Shown: positions 1-8,366 of the stretch, in pieces | Layout: each line of letters opens with the position of its first letter | How positions within the stretch are numbered: position 1 is the stretch's first letter | Assembly (NCBI GenBank): GCA_002783405.1 | Contig: PFGG01000051.1 | Coordinates: 1 to 33,589, forward strand | DNA from: a bacterium (Candidatus Blackallbacteria) CG13_big_fil_rev_8_21_14_2_50_49_14 | GTDB lineage: Bacteria > Cyanobacteriota > Sericytochromatia > UBA7694 | Length of the DNA: 33,589 bases | Direction: 5' to 3' | The notes under the pieces: generated by a model | The model's database searches: none | The model's input: only the letters and a program-made list of their open reading frames with translations | What the model was told of the DNA's origin: nothing | Program-made: the position numbers and the translations under genes

Positions 1-3000
1 TTACCCAGAATATCTTTGATATTGTGAATCTTATACAGCTGACGCCCAGATCCTGCTGTCACATAGTTGATTTGAGGATCAACGGAATAGGCGTGAATCG
101 CATACAAGCGGCCATCTTGTGTATTGCCTGTCTGGGGAAAGAGCTGCTGTCCACAGTAATAGCCGTATCCAGGCTTATAGGAGCTATAAGCCGGCGTGCA
201 GACCTGCACCTGAAAACTGGGGGCCTCGACATGGGGCCAGGTCAAGGCATTGAGAATATTATTGGCCCAATCATAGGTGTAGGTATAGGGGGCAATGGCT
301 TCAGAGAGTTTGACCTGAATATGCACCGTTCCATTTTTGACAGAAAAGACCTGTTCATAGCTCGACCATTTACCCCCATATTCCTGCTGGGTTTCAGGAT
401 CAATCATGCGCAGATCGGGGTAAAGACCAATATGGGTCGGCATTAAGTGAATATAGTAAGACGTGCCATCAGGAGCAGGTTGCCCGTTTTGATCTTTGAC
501 CGTGATATACGCATCGACAATATCGCCACCATTGGCAAAGATCGTAGGTTTGCTGAACTTTACCACTTCTGGATAGGGAGAAGTATAGTTCAGCAGATTG
601 TCAATCTGAAAACTGCCCTGATCGCTCTTGAACAAAACATTGAGATTGCCCACGACTAAGTCTGCAGGCACGGTCATACTGATCAGATCATCACTTATAG
701 CCTTCACCACCGCGTTTTTACCCTGGATCTCGATTGAAATATTACGGGTGCGGGCATTGGCCATAAAGAAACCGATGGTATCCCCAGCCCGAACTGTGAG
801 CGGAGTAGAAAAGTTGGGATCGTAGAAAACATTGAGACCAAAACCGGCTGGGGTTACACCAGCGGGTGGAGAGAGGAGGGATTTAGAACTAAATCCGCCG
901 CCCCCTATTCCACCAGGTAAGCTTTGGGCTGTTTTTACAGCTTCGTAGGCATTTACCATGCCTGAAATATCTTCACCCGAAGGCAAGGATTGCTGTGTTT
1001 CACGCAGAATTTTGCGAATCACTTGAGGAGTTAGAGTTGGATTAACAGAAAGCATCAACGCAACCACGCCAGCAATCACAGGGGAAGCTCCGGAGGTTCC
1101 TCCAAAATTTCCATAATGATTAATTTTATTGGGATTTGCGGGATCATAGGCTGTTGTCCAAATATGCTCAGAAGGCCCGGCAATATCTGTTCCATGCCCA
1201 CCCTCAGTACTTAAACCATCACTGGAGGGAATAGATTTTCCATGGTTATAAGGCAAAGTTGATGTTCCTCCAGTAGGTGGAACCATTCCAGACCCATCCA
1301 CTTTGAGGGCGCCAACAATGATGGAACCACTATCCTCCATTGGGCCTGTTTTAGAAAATCTATATTTTATAGTGGGAGGATTATCTTTTACACAGTTTAT
1401 ATACCCTATTGCTAACGCTCCAGCAATAAAGGGGCCAAAGGGAGCTAAGTTTACCCATGGATTGGGGGGAACACAACCGTGCATATCCGGATAAGATTCT
1501 GCAACAGTTACAGCTTTGATATTTTTCCCGGCTGGGAAAAGGGCTGTACATTGATTGAACTCATTACTGTCTTTAATATCCTCACACGCACGGTTTCCGG
1601 CTGGCAAAATCACCGAAATACCAGCAGGTATCATGTTTTGTTGAATTTGAGTGCGTACGGGAGGATCTAAGTGTTCTACAGTGCCAGGAGTAAAACCACC
1701 ACCGTCAACCTCCACAAGAACGGCATTCATGTGCTCTTTTTTTGCGTACTCCAGGGCATCGACAGTGCGATTACATTTTGCATAGCCAGTTCCTTTACAA
1801 AGACTTGGTGAGTTAAGTTGATTATCCCAAGCCCAGATATGATACACAGAAGCTCCATGAGCAACTCCGATAGAACCTCTGCCAGTAGAATCCTTTGTCG
1901 CTCCTAAGACCCCCATAGTTTTAGTTGCATGCTCAAAGTCTGTATATTGATTTCCAGGAGAAATATCAACTAATTGTTTTACATTTCCTAATTCTTCATG
2001 ATTTTTGATAAATCCATGTTCTATTGCAGCAATTTTAACACTGGGACTGCCTTGCGTAATATCCCATGCTCCGGCAATAGGGTCAGCACCTGGGGAGGCA
2101 GAAGGGCATGGTCTTGGGGTAGGGGCAGAACTTTGATTCAGAATACGCGAGCATTCCAACCAGAGAGAGTTTGGAACTGGGGTTGGGAATGGGTTTATTG
2201 TGGTTATTACTGGGGTTGTAGATCCAGACAAACCTCCACTGGGTTTTACTTCATCGGGAATAAAGGGAGCAAGCCCTGATGAAGTTGTTGCCTGAGGTGA
2301 AGAAAATACAAACATCGGAAAAGCTTCTTCAATAAAAGGCAGGATAGAGAGACGATCGACCATGTCCCAAACATCTTTATTTTCGTCGAAGTATAAATAA
2401 TAGAACAGATTTTGGTTGGGGGCTTCATGTCCGGTTTTTGATTCAGCTCTCTGTTCCATAGTGTCCCGCTCCTCTACACTTCCAGGCAAAGCGGGGACAA
2501 TCTCTGATATTTGATGATAGGCAATTAAGGCCTGTAAAGGAAGCAGACTGATTCCTGTCTGATCAGAGAAGCGTTCCCATTGATTTGTTGCTTGTCCTAA
2601 ACGAACTTTCAGTCCTTCCATAAACTTTATACCAATGACACCCTTATGGGTCGGAGCTTTGCGGATAAGCTCGTTAGAATCAATTGCACTGTGAGCGGCT
2701 TTAGGAATATATGCAGCCCGCAAAAAACCCTCAATACTGAAACGAATCTGTGCGCCTACTGGACCACTGATTTCCAACTCTAAATTATTGTTGCCAAACT
2801 GGGTATTATAAATTTCTGCAATCATATTAGGCAGTTCAGATTTTAAAAAACTCGCATTGGGTTGCAAGGCAAGTAAAGGCTGTTTATTCAGATAAATGCG
2901 CAGGTCGTTAACTCGAGCACTTCCATCGGGGCCATTGATCAGGTTAATGGCAATTCGGCGGCGTAAATCTGCAATCTCTGAAGCTTGAAAAGAAAAATTA

Positions 3001-3761
3001 AACACCTGCTGAGTTTGTGTCAGGTTTATGGTTTGTGCTAAAAGCATTGTTTTTCGAGGAGCAGTATGTTCGGCTACGGTAATTTTTTCTTCATTACAGC
3101 GTTGCGATAAATCCTGGGCATAAGCTGTTACAGAGCGATTGCCCAATTGCCAAGTAAGGCGCTCTTGTGTAAACGCGACCGAAAATGTGCTTTGGGGCCA
3201 GGAAGAACCAGCACCAGGTGGGAAGTCTGTAATTTGACCACGATCTTGGTAATCTCTGCGATTGGATTGATGGTATTGCTCTTTATTTAAGCTTTGCTCA
3301 TGCTGACCTTGTTTCTCTTTTTCAATGTCCTGTTGGGTATTTAGATTTTGCGAGGAATTTTTTTCATTTTGCTTTGGCTTGGAACTATTCGATTGAATTG
3401 AGAAGCTTTGCTCTGAGTGATTTGACTCTTTTTCATTTTCATGAGTTTTATCTTCTTTTTGATCTGAATCAGATTTTTGCCCCCAACCGGGATTCTCAAG
3501 AAATTTATTTTTTTCGCCAACAGGAATCGAGACTGTTTTGCCCAAGGTGTTTTCATAACTGAAATGAGCCAGCAAAGAGCCATCCCGACCTTGAGAGACG
3601 CAAGATAAAATTGGTTTTAAATCAGGTTTACTTACGCCGCTCTGGATTTGAAATCCTCCTGCAAGAGATGTTTGTGTTTGAATTCCTGGTGGAATCATCT
3701 GGCAGGCAGTCATTGTCAGTGTCAATAACCAGATAAAAAATGGATGAGATTGTTTGGTCAT
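1..3761 (-). CDS. S8 (subtilisin-like) serine peptidase lipoprotein, 3' end outside window
   Basis: The frame stays open from an ATG at 3761 to the window edge, giving at least 1253 codons without a stop. The start has a good ribosome site (CTGGAGGA) and lies 4 bp after the NHL-repeat gene, so the two are probably co-transcribed. An N-terminal hydrophobic segment ends in a lipobox-like TMTAC with Cys20. A polar linker rich in Ser, Gln, Lys and Glu follows at about residues 85-170. The peptidase domain spans about 565-930. It has His611 in a HAT motif, the oxyanion Asn723 in PAGN, and Ser890 in GTSGASP. The usual catalytic Asp position holds Glu581 (AAIEHG). There are about 100 extra residues between Asn and Ser compared with subtilisin. 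Beta-rich modules follow, perhaps Ig/TIG-like. Its likely role is an envelope-anchored or exported protease; its substrate is unknown. Confidence 0.85.
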   Translation of the reverse strand, partial: MTKQSHPFFIWLLTLTMTACQMIPPGIQTQTSLAGGFQIQSGVSKPDLKPILSCVSQGRDGSLLAHFSYENTLGKTVSIPVGEKNKFLENPGWGQKSDSDQKEDKTHENEKESNHSEQSFSIQSNSSKPKQNEKNSSQNLNTQQDIEKEKQGQHEQSLNKEQYHQSNRRDYQDRGQITDFPPGAGSSWPQSTFSVAFTQERLTWQLGNRSVTAYAQDLSQRCNEEKITVAEHTAPRKTMLLAQTINLTQTQQVFNFSFQASEIADLRRRIAINLINGPDGSARVNDLRIYLNKQPLLALQPNASFLKSELPNMIAEIYNTQFGNNNLELEISGPVGAQIRFSIEGFLRAAYIPKAAHSAIDSNELIRKAPTHKGVIGIKFMEGLKVRLGQATNQWERFSDQTGISLLPLQALIAYHQISEIVPALPGSVEERDTMEQRAESKTGHEAPNQNLFYYLYFDENKDVWDMVDRLSILPFIEEAFPMFVFSSPQATTSSGLAPFIPDEVKPSGGLSGSTTPVITTINPFPTPVPNSLWLECSRILNQSSAPTPRPCPSASPGADPIAGAWDITQGSPSVKIAAIEHGFIKNHEELGNVKQLVDISPGNQYTDFEHATKTMGVLGATKDSTGRGSIGVAHGASVYHIWAWDNQLNSPSLCKGTGYAKCNRTVDALEYAKKEHMNAVLVEVDGGGFTPGTVEHLDPPVRTQIQQNMIPAGISVILPAGNRACEDIKDSNEFNQCTALFPAGKNIKAVTVAESYPDMHGCVPPNPWVNLAPFGPFIAGALAIGYINCVKDNPPTIKYRFSKTGPMEDSGSIIVGALKVDGSGMVPPTGGTSTLPYNHGKSIPSSDGLSTEGGHGTDIAGPSEHIWTTAYDPANPNKINHYGNFGGTSGASPVIAGVVALMLSVNPTLTPQVIRKILRETQQSLPSGEDISGMVNAYEAVKTAQSLPGGIGGGGFSSKSLLSPPAGVTPAGFGLNVFYDPNFSTPLTVRAGDTIGFFMANARTRNISIEIQGKNAVVKAISDDLISMTVPADLVVGNLNVLFKSDQGSFQIDNLLNYTSPYPEVVKFSKPTIFANGGDIVDAYITVKDQNGQPAPDGTSYYIHLMPTHIGLYPDLRMIDPETQQEYGGKWSSYEQVFSVKNGTVHIQVKLSEAIAPYTYTYDWANNILNALTWPHVEAPSFQVQVCTPAYSSYKPGYGYYCGQQLFPQTGNTQDGRLYAIHAYSVDPQINYVTAGSGRQLYKIHNIKDILG

Positions 3762-3765
3762 GAGA

Positions 3766-5022
3766 TTATCCTCCAGGAAAAGGTAATGATTCTTTGTAAA
3801 AGGTACTGACCTGACCTTCAGGGGTTATTTTACGAATGGCATGGTTACCTGTGTCAGCGACATAAATATTGCCTGCAGCATCTAAACTTAAACCAGTTGG
3901 ACTGTTAAATTGAGTAGTTTGGCCTGGGCCATCCAGATAACCGGCATTGTCTTTCCGTCCCGCCAGAATAGAGAAACTCAGCAGTTCAAATGCTGAATTT
4001 GTGACAAGCTGATAAATAACATGTTTGGAACTGTCAGAAAAATAGAAGTAATTCTTTTCTTGACGATAGATGGCTTTACCGTTGAGAACCATTCCTATTT
4101 GAACAGGATTTGAAACTAAATCCTGGTATATTTTACCAGTTAATTGCTTAGACTTATTCGCATTTTCTGAGGTGGGAGCTAGTATAAGACTAGGGAAAAA
4201 GCCAAAGAAAACATTCTCATAAATCGAATTGAGAATTAAATAACTGTATGCAGAAAGATGTGTATCCTCGTTAAAATAAATAATTGATTTAATTTTGTCG
4301 TTAAGAGTTATCTTTCGTATTTGTGCTTCTTTATTAACTGTTCCCGTGGCATGAATGCTATAAATCAAGCTATGATTAGAAACCTCGAAAGAAAAAGGGC
4401 CATCAAAATATATCTTTCGTTTTGGTTGGTTTCCGAGTGCCCCATCATAACTTCTTATCGACTCCTCATCAATCTCCACCAGTTTTTCCAGTGAGTCTCC
4501 CAGACGATAAATCCGTTGGTTGATTTCATCTACAGCATAGAGTCGGTTTTGGTCGTCGATTTCTAAATCTGTTCCCAAAACACAGCTCAAAGGAGCTTTT
4601 CCTTGTATTTTGAAGATCTCTGGTTTTGAGGCTGAAGCTTGTATTTTGTAAATAAACCGGCGGTTAAGTATAAGGCGTTCGTTATTTTTACTGAAATCAC
4701 GTGAAGCAATTGATTTTTTTGCGCAGCCGGTAGAACCGTCTACCCCGATTGTTTTGCTGAAACTCAGGGTCTGCCCTAAACACTCCCCATTGAGGGCATA
4801 AACGGTTTGTCCATCCTGGCTGACCGCCAGGTCGCTGGGAAAGTGCAAAGCCAATTGCTTGGGCTCCTGATAAGGCTCACAGAGATAGGCCTGACCCTTA
4901 TTTGCGGCAATTTCCCCAATGATTTTTTCACTGCCGGGTGGGTTATGCTCAACGACTCCCCACTGACAGGCCTGTAATAAAAAGAGTGATAGGCTCAGTT
5001 TTAAATAAAAAGAATAATGCAT
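3766..5022 (-). CDS. NHL-repeat lipoprotein
   Basis: This 418-aa protein has a short signal peptide ending in LLQAC, so Cys19 is the likely lipidated residue. The C-terminal part carries a recognisable NHL repeat (SPTGLSLDAAGNIYVADTGN followed by HAIRKI, about residues 365-400). A weaker repeat with LAVSQDGQTVYAL lies near the N-terminus, and LEIDDQNRLYAVDEINQRIY lies in the middle. A six-bladed beta-propeller on the cell-envelope surface is therefore likely. A GGGAG ribosome site precedes the ATG. The gene stops 4 bp before the large S8 peptidase, and a functional pairing such as a scaffold or ligand-binding partner is an inference from that spacing. Base composition is AT-richer than in the genes to the right. 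Confidence 0.8.
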   Translation of the reverse strand: MHYSFYLKLSLSLFLLQACQWGVVEHNPPGSEKIIGEIAANKGQAYLCEPYQEPKQLALHFPSDLAVSQDGQTVYALNGECLGQTLSFSKTIGVDGSTGCAKKSIASRDFSKNNERLILNRRFIYKIQASASKPEIFKIQGKAPLSCVLGTDLEIDDQNRLYAVDEINQRIYRLGDSLEKLVEIDEESIRSYDGALGNQPKRKIYFDGPFSFEVSNHSLIYSIHATGTVNKEAQIRKITLNDKIKSIIYFNEDTHLSAYSYLILNSIYENVFFGFFPSLILAPTSENANKSKQLTGKIYQDLVSNPVQIGMVLNGKAIYRQEKNYFYFSDSSKHVIYQLVTNSAFELLSFSILAGRKDNAGYLDGPGQTTQFNSPTGLSLDAAGNIYVADTGNHAIRKITPEGQVSTFYKESLPFPGG

Positions 5023-5023
5023 C

Positions 5024-5236
5024 TCAATACTCCCAAAATTTCATGCTGAAATACCCCGATCCTAGCACAGAGCTGGCAGGGAACGTGGGCGGCGTAGGTA
5101 TTGGGTTAGCTTCAAATACGGGGGGGGGTATAAACTTTACTTGAGCCTCAGCAAAACAAAGGGCGGGCTGAGGCCCAAAAGGACACTCAGCCCCATCAAC
5201 GAAGAGGTTGCCAAAAATAGACATGCCAAGAAACAC
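5024..5236 (-). CDS. small hypothetical protein, doubtful
   Basis: This 70-codon ORF ends 1 bp before the start of the NHL-repeat gene, which is typical of a translationally coupled leader gene. The product is Pro-rich in its second half and contains two Cys residues near the N-terminal third. It has no recognisable domain, and its N-terminus is only weakly hydrophobic. A tract of nine C (coding strand, around 5120-5128) lies within it and makes it prone to slippage. The ribosome site is weak. It may be real or may simply be open leader sequence. Confidence 0.3.
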   Translation of the reverse strand: MFLGMSIFGNLFVDGAECPFGPQPALCFAEAQVKFIPPPVFEANPIPTPPTFPASSVLGSGYFSMKFWEY

Positions 5237-5588
5237 CCTTCAAGTGCTGGCTTTTAAAGCTCTTTCAGTAAGCCCATTCTGAAAATAGAATAGCAGCTCA
5301 GAAAAGCTTGTCAATATCTGATTTTTGTCATATTTCTGTCTAAATGTCATAAAAGCTGTTTTTTCAGCCTGAATCAAAGGCTCAAAAAAGGGGGCAAAAG
5401 CAGAAGGACTCTGTGACGAAACAATTAATACAATTTAACGTAAAGATGACGAAAAAGTTTGAAAATTTTTCTAAAGCAGGGGCCCTTGCTTTTTCAACAT
5501 TGCACTCTGGCCTGCAAAAAAACAATTTCCAAGCGTGCTAAAATTTAAAAAAATGACACGCCCCCTCTCAAGGCCAAAGGAGTCAGCC
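5237..5588. other. divergent intergenic region without a gene
   Basis: This AT-rich 350-bp spacer separates the minus-strand NHL/S8 operon from the plus-strand acyl-CoA dehydrogenase. It should hold promoters for both directions, but I could not pick a convincing -35/-10 pair. The only clear structure is the terminator-like hairpin annotated at 5473-5494. An in-frame extension of the dehydrogenase ORF back to 5535 was rejected as the start. Confidence 0.6.
5473..5494 (+). terminator. terminator-like hairpin upstream of acyl-CoA dehydrogenase gene
   Basis: AAAGCA at 5473-5478 pairs with TGCTTT at 5487-5492, extended by G-T and G-C pairs around a GGCC loop, and a run of five T ends at 5494. 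In plus orientation this has the shape of an intrinsic terminator. No gene on the plus strand ends just upstream, so it could be a leader attenuator, the end of a small RNA, or chance. Confidence 0.35.
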
Positions 5589-7232
5589 ATGGAACTCTTT
5601 CAACAAAGCGGTCCCGCATTGAGCAATCAATACCAGGCCGATCTGCTGCTGCGCAGCTGCTTAAACCGTCTCAGTGCAAACGATTTGCCCCCAGAAATTG
5701 AAAGCGATCTGCACGCAATGGGCGAACTGAGCGCAGGCCCGCTCTACCAATGGCAGCTCAAGGATCGGCTCAATGAACCCGTACTGACCCACTACGATGC
5801 CTGGGGCAAACGGATTGATCAGATTGAAGTCACCGAACTCTGGAAAGAAGCCGAACGCCTAACCCCACGTTTTGGCCTGATCGCCCTGCCCTACGAAAAT
5901 AAATATACCGCCCTCTCACGGGTCTTTCAATTCGCTCTGGTTTATCTGTTTACCCCCTCAACAGATATTTACAGCTGCCCCCTGGCCATGACCGATGGCG
6001 CAGCCGCAACCTTGCTGGCCACAGGCAACCAGGCCCTGATCGACAAAGCCCTGCCCCATTTAACCAGCCGCAGCCATGAAAATTTCTGGACCAGTGGGCA
6101 ATGGATGACCGAATTGACAGGCGGCTCAGACGTCGGCCTGAGCGAAACCATCGCCCGCCAGGAAGACGGACAATGGCGTCTGTATGGCCGCAAATGGTTC
6201 ACTTCAGCCACCACTTCGCAAATGACTCTGACCCTGGCACGCCCGGAGGGCAATGGGCCAGGGGGCAAAGGCCTGGCCCTGTTCATGGTCGAACTGCGCA
6301 ATTCACAGGGCCAATTACAAAATATCGAGGTCTGCCGTCTCAAAGACAAACTGGGCACCCGCAAAGTGCCCACGGCTGAACTCCTGCTGCACGGCACCCC
6401 GGCTCAATTGGTGGTCGGCACGCAGGACGGCGTTAAAAATATCACACCGATGTTGAATATCACGCGCACCTGGAACAGCGTTTCCGCCATCGCCCTGATG
6501 CGTCGGGGACTGGCCCTAGCCGAAGATTACGCCAGCAAACGCATCGCCTTTGGCGCCCCCTTGGCTGAGAAACCCCTGCACCGCGATACCCTTGAAATGT
6601 TGCAGGCCGAATTTGCCGGGGCCTTTGCCTTGACCTTTGAAAGTGTCTCTCTGCTGGGCCGACTCGAAAACAAGGATCTCAACCCCACAGAGCAACTCCT
6701 GCAGCGGGTGTTTACCCCCCTCACCAAACTGATCACCGGCAAGCAGGCCGTGTCTGTTTTAAGTGAGGTTTTGGAATGCTTTGGCGGGGCGGGTTATGTC
6801 GAAGACACCGGCTTGCCGCTTTTGCTGCGGGATGCCCAAGTCCTGCCCATCTGGGAAGGAACCACCAATGTGCTGTCCTTAGACACCCTGAGGGCTCTGC
6901 GCAGCCCTGAACATATTCAAACCTTTCGCACAGGCTTAGCGCTTTGGGCCGGTTCGCTCGAAGCTCCCGAAGTAGCTCCGATTGCCCAGAAAGCCCTGCA
7001 AACCGTCCATCTGGCCTGTGACTGGCTGCTGAAAACTGCCGCCCAAGGCCCCGAGCAGGTAGAACAGGGCGCTCGCCGTTTTGCCCTGACACTGGCCCGC
7101 AGCTTGGAATGCCTGAGCCTGGCCCGCCAGACACAATGGGCCATCACAGAACAAACCCCTGAAGCCCCAGCCCTGATCAACTGGCTGAAACGCTTTGAAC
7201 GCAATGCCGCACTGAACCACATCACAGAATAG
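5589..7232 (+). CDS. AidB-like acyl-CoA dehydrogenase
   Basis: This is a 547-aa flavoprotein of the acyl-CoA dehydrogenase superfamily, closest in length and layout to the AidB/isovaleryl-type branch. The ATG at 5589 is chosen because AGGAG lies 7 bp upstream; an in-frame start at 5535 has no ribosome site. The N-terminal helical domain is followed by the FAD-side motif MTELTGGSDVG (about residue 172) and the C-terminal helical domain with CFGGAGYVEDTG. IWEGTTNV then contains Glu423, the position used as catalytic base in many family members. It presumably oxidises an acyl-CoA, though AidB itself also binds DNA and has little dehydrogenase activity, so the substrate cannot be named. It is followed after 10 bp by a ferredoxin gene in the same orientation. 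Confidence 0.88.
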   Translation: MELFQQSGPALSNQYQADLLLRSCLNRLSANDLPPEIESDLHAMGELSAGPLYQWQLKDRLNEPVLTHYDAWGKRIDQIEVTELWKEAERLTPRFGLIALPYENKYTALSRVFQFALVYLFTPSTDIYSCPLAMTDGAAATLLATGNQALIDKALPHLTSRSHENFWTSGQWMTELTGGSDVGLSETIARQEDGQWRLYGRKWFTSATTSQMTLTLARPEGNGPGGKGLALFMVELRNSQGQLQNIEVCRLKDKLGTRKVPTAELLLHGTPAQLVVGTQDGVKNITPMLNITRTWNSVSAIALMRRGLALAEDYASKRIAFGAPLAEKPLHRDTLEMLQAEFAGAFALTFESVSLLGRLENKDLNPTEQLLQRVFTPLTKLITGKQAVSVLSEVLECFGGAGYVEDTGLPLLLRDAQVLPIWEGTTNVLSLDTLRALRSPEHIQTFRTGLALWAGSLEAPEVAPIAQKALQTVHLACDWLLKTAAQGPEQVEQGARRFALTLARSLECLSLARQTQWAITEQTPEAPALINWLKRFERNAALNHITE

Positions 7233-7242
7233 AGAAAAAACC

Positions 7243-7608
7243 ATGTCAGATCCCACGGCTCCCTACCAAAAGCATATTTTAGTCTGCACCAATGAACGCC
7301 CAGCGGGCAGCTCCCGTGTGAGTTGCGGCCATTGTGGCGGTGCCGGGATCCGTCTCCGCTTTGCCGAACTGCTCAAAGAACACGGCCTCAAGGGGCAGGT
7401 GCGGGCGAGCAAAACAGGTTGTCTGGATGTATGTGAACTGGGCCCTGTGGTGGTGGTTTATCCCCAGGATCTTTGGTACGTAGGCGTGCAGGCCGAGGAT
7501 GTCGAAGAAATTTTTCAAACCTCGGTCTTAAAAGACGGGATTGTGGAAAGACTGGCGGCAGGCCCGGCAGAATGGGAAAAACTCCGGCAGCTCAGAACAA
7601 AAGCCTAA
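7243..7608 (+). CDS. thioredoxin-like [2Fe-2S] ferredoxin
   Basis: This 121-aa protein matches the thioredoxin-fold [2Fe-2S] ferredoxins related to NuoE and Shethna-type proteins. The likely cluster ligands are Cys15 (HILVCTN), Cys28 (RVSCGHC), Cys60 and Cys64 (GCLDVCELGP). The family's VVVYP...WY stretch follows at about 74-84. Cys31 is an extra cysteine near the second ligand. The gene starts 10 bp after the acyl-CoA dehydrogenase, so it is probably co-transcribed with it and may pass electrons to or from a flavoprotein partner, although that pairing is inferred only from position. Confidence 0.85.
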   Translation: MSDPTAPYQKHILVCTNERPAGSSRVSCGHCGGAGIRLRFAELLKEHGLKGQVRASKTGCLDVCELGPVVVVYPQDLWYVGVQAEDVEEIFQTSVLKDGIVERLAAGPAEWEKLRQLRTKA

Positions 7609-7626
7609 CCGGAGTAAAAACGGGGT

Positions 7627-8151
7627 TTATTTGCCTGCGCCCAAGAGGTAGGCACCGGCTCCGCCAGCCCCCCCGGCAACCCCTCCCAGCATGGCGCCAC
7701 GCATGGCCCCTTGCATGGGAGACATAATTTTCGTGCTGTAAGCAACGGCAGCGCCACTCAGCGCGCCAATCGAGGCACCGACCATGGCGCCTGTGGTCAA
7801 GGCTTCTCCGGTATTGCGGGTATTGCGCCCCGCCACACTGCCAGCCACACCCCCTGCCAAAGCGGCCCCACCAATCAACGCCAGGGTTGATTTTTCAACC
7901 AAGGGGGCCACCAGCGAATCTTTAAAAGTGGCCCCAAAGGGAGCGCCCATGCCATAACCGCCCACGACCATCGGTGCATAAAAAGTACCAGCCCCCGCCA
8001 GGGCGCCTACACCTACAGATTTTAAATCCAAAGTATCCTTGGACAGGGGTTTGGGGTTCAAAGGTTGAGGGGTTGGGGCGGGCAAAGGACGAGCCGCCGG
8101 ACTACGCACAGGTTCTAAAGTCAGTGGGGGAGAATTGACAGCTTGAAGCAT
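7627..8151 (-). CDS. glycine-zipper-like hydrophobic protein
   Basis: This is a 174-aa protein of unknown function. Residues 1-45 are Pro- and Ala-rich and polar. From about residue 46 it consists of small-residue hydrophobic helices with repeated GxxxG and AxxxG spacing (for example ALIGGAALAGGVAGSVAG and MLGGVAGGAGGAGAYLLGAG). Such segments pack closely in membranes or form oligomeric pores and surface-layer assemblies. AGAGGA-type purine-rich sequence (AGAGGAATAATCAAAA) precedes the ATG. It converges with the ferredoxin gene with an 18-bp gap. A similar architecture appears at 32051-32599; whether they are true paralogues is uncertain. Confidence 0.65.
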   Translation of the reverse strand: MLQAVNSPPLTLEPVRSPAARPLPAPTPQPLNPKPLSKDTLDLKSVGVGALAGAGTFYAPMVVGGYGMGAPFGATFKDSLVAPLVEKSTLALIGGAALAGGVAGSVAGRNTRNTGEALTTGAMVGASIGALSGAAVAYSTKIMSPMQGAMRGAMLGGVAGGAGGAGAYLLGAGK

Positions 8152-8366
8152 TTTTGATTATTCCTCTCTACACGGTGCCTATAGATCCATTATGGGCTTT
8201 TTCGTAGAATTCTGAAGTTCAAATCGTAAACAAAATGCAAAATTAAAGTTAAAAAACATTTAATATTACAATTCAGCAACAAAACAGAGACAAAAATACA
8301 GTTCTGTCAGACCTCAAAGCCTATCCAGGCTCATGGCAAACAGCTTCAATATTATAACCATGATGA

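Noticed and set aside
5024-5236. phase-variable fusion of the small ORF to the NHL protein through the C tract
   Set aside because: The frame leading into the NHL start contains TGA a few codons before it, so slippage cannot create a fusion.
8152-8366. small gene or terminator in the spacer after the VOC genes
   Set aside because: The plus-strand ORF beginning at 8333 overlaps the VOC gene in antisense, and the AGCCTATCCAGGCT hairpin has only 5 bp and no T-run.
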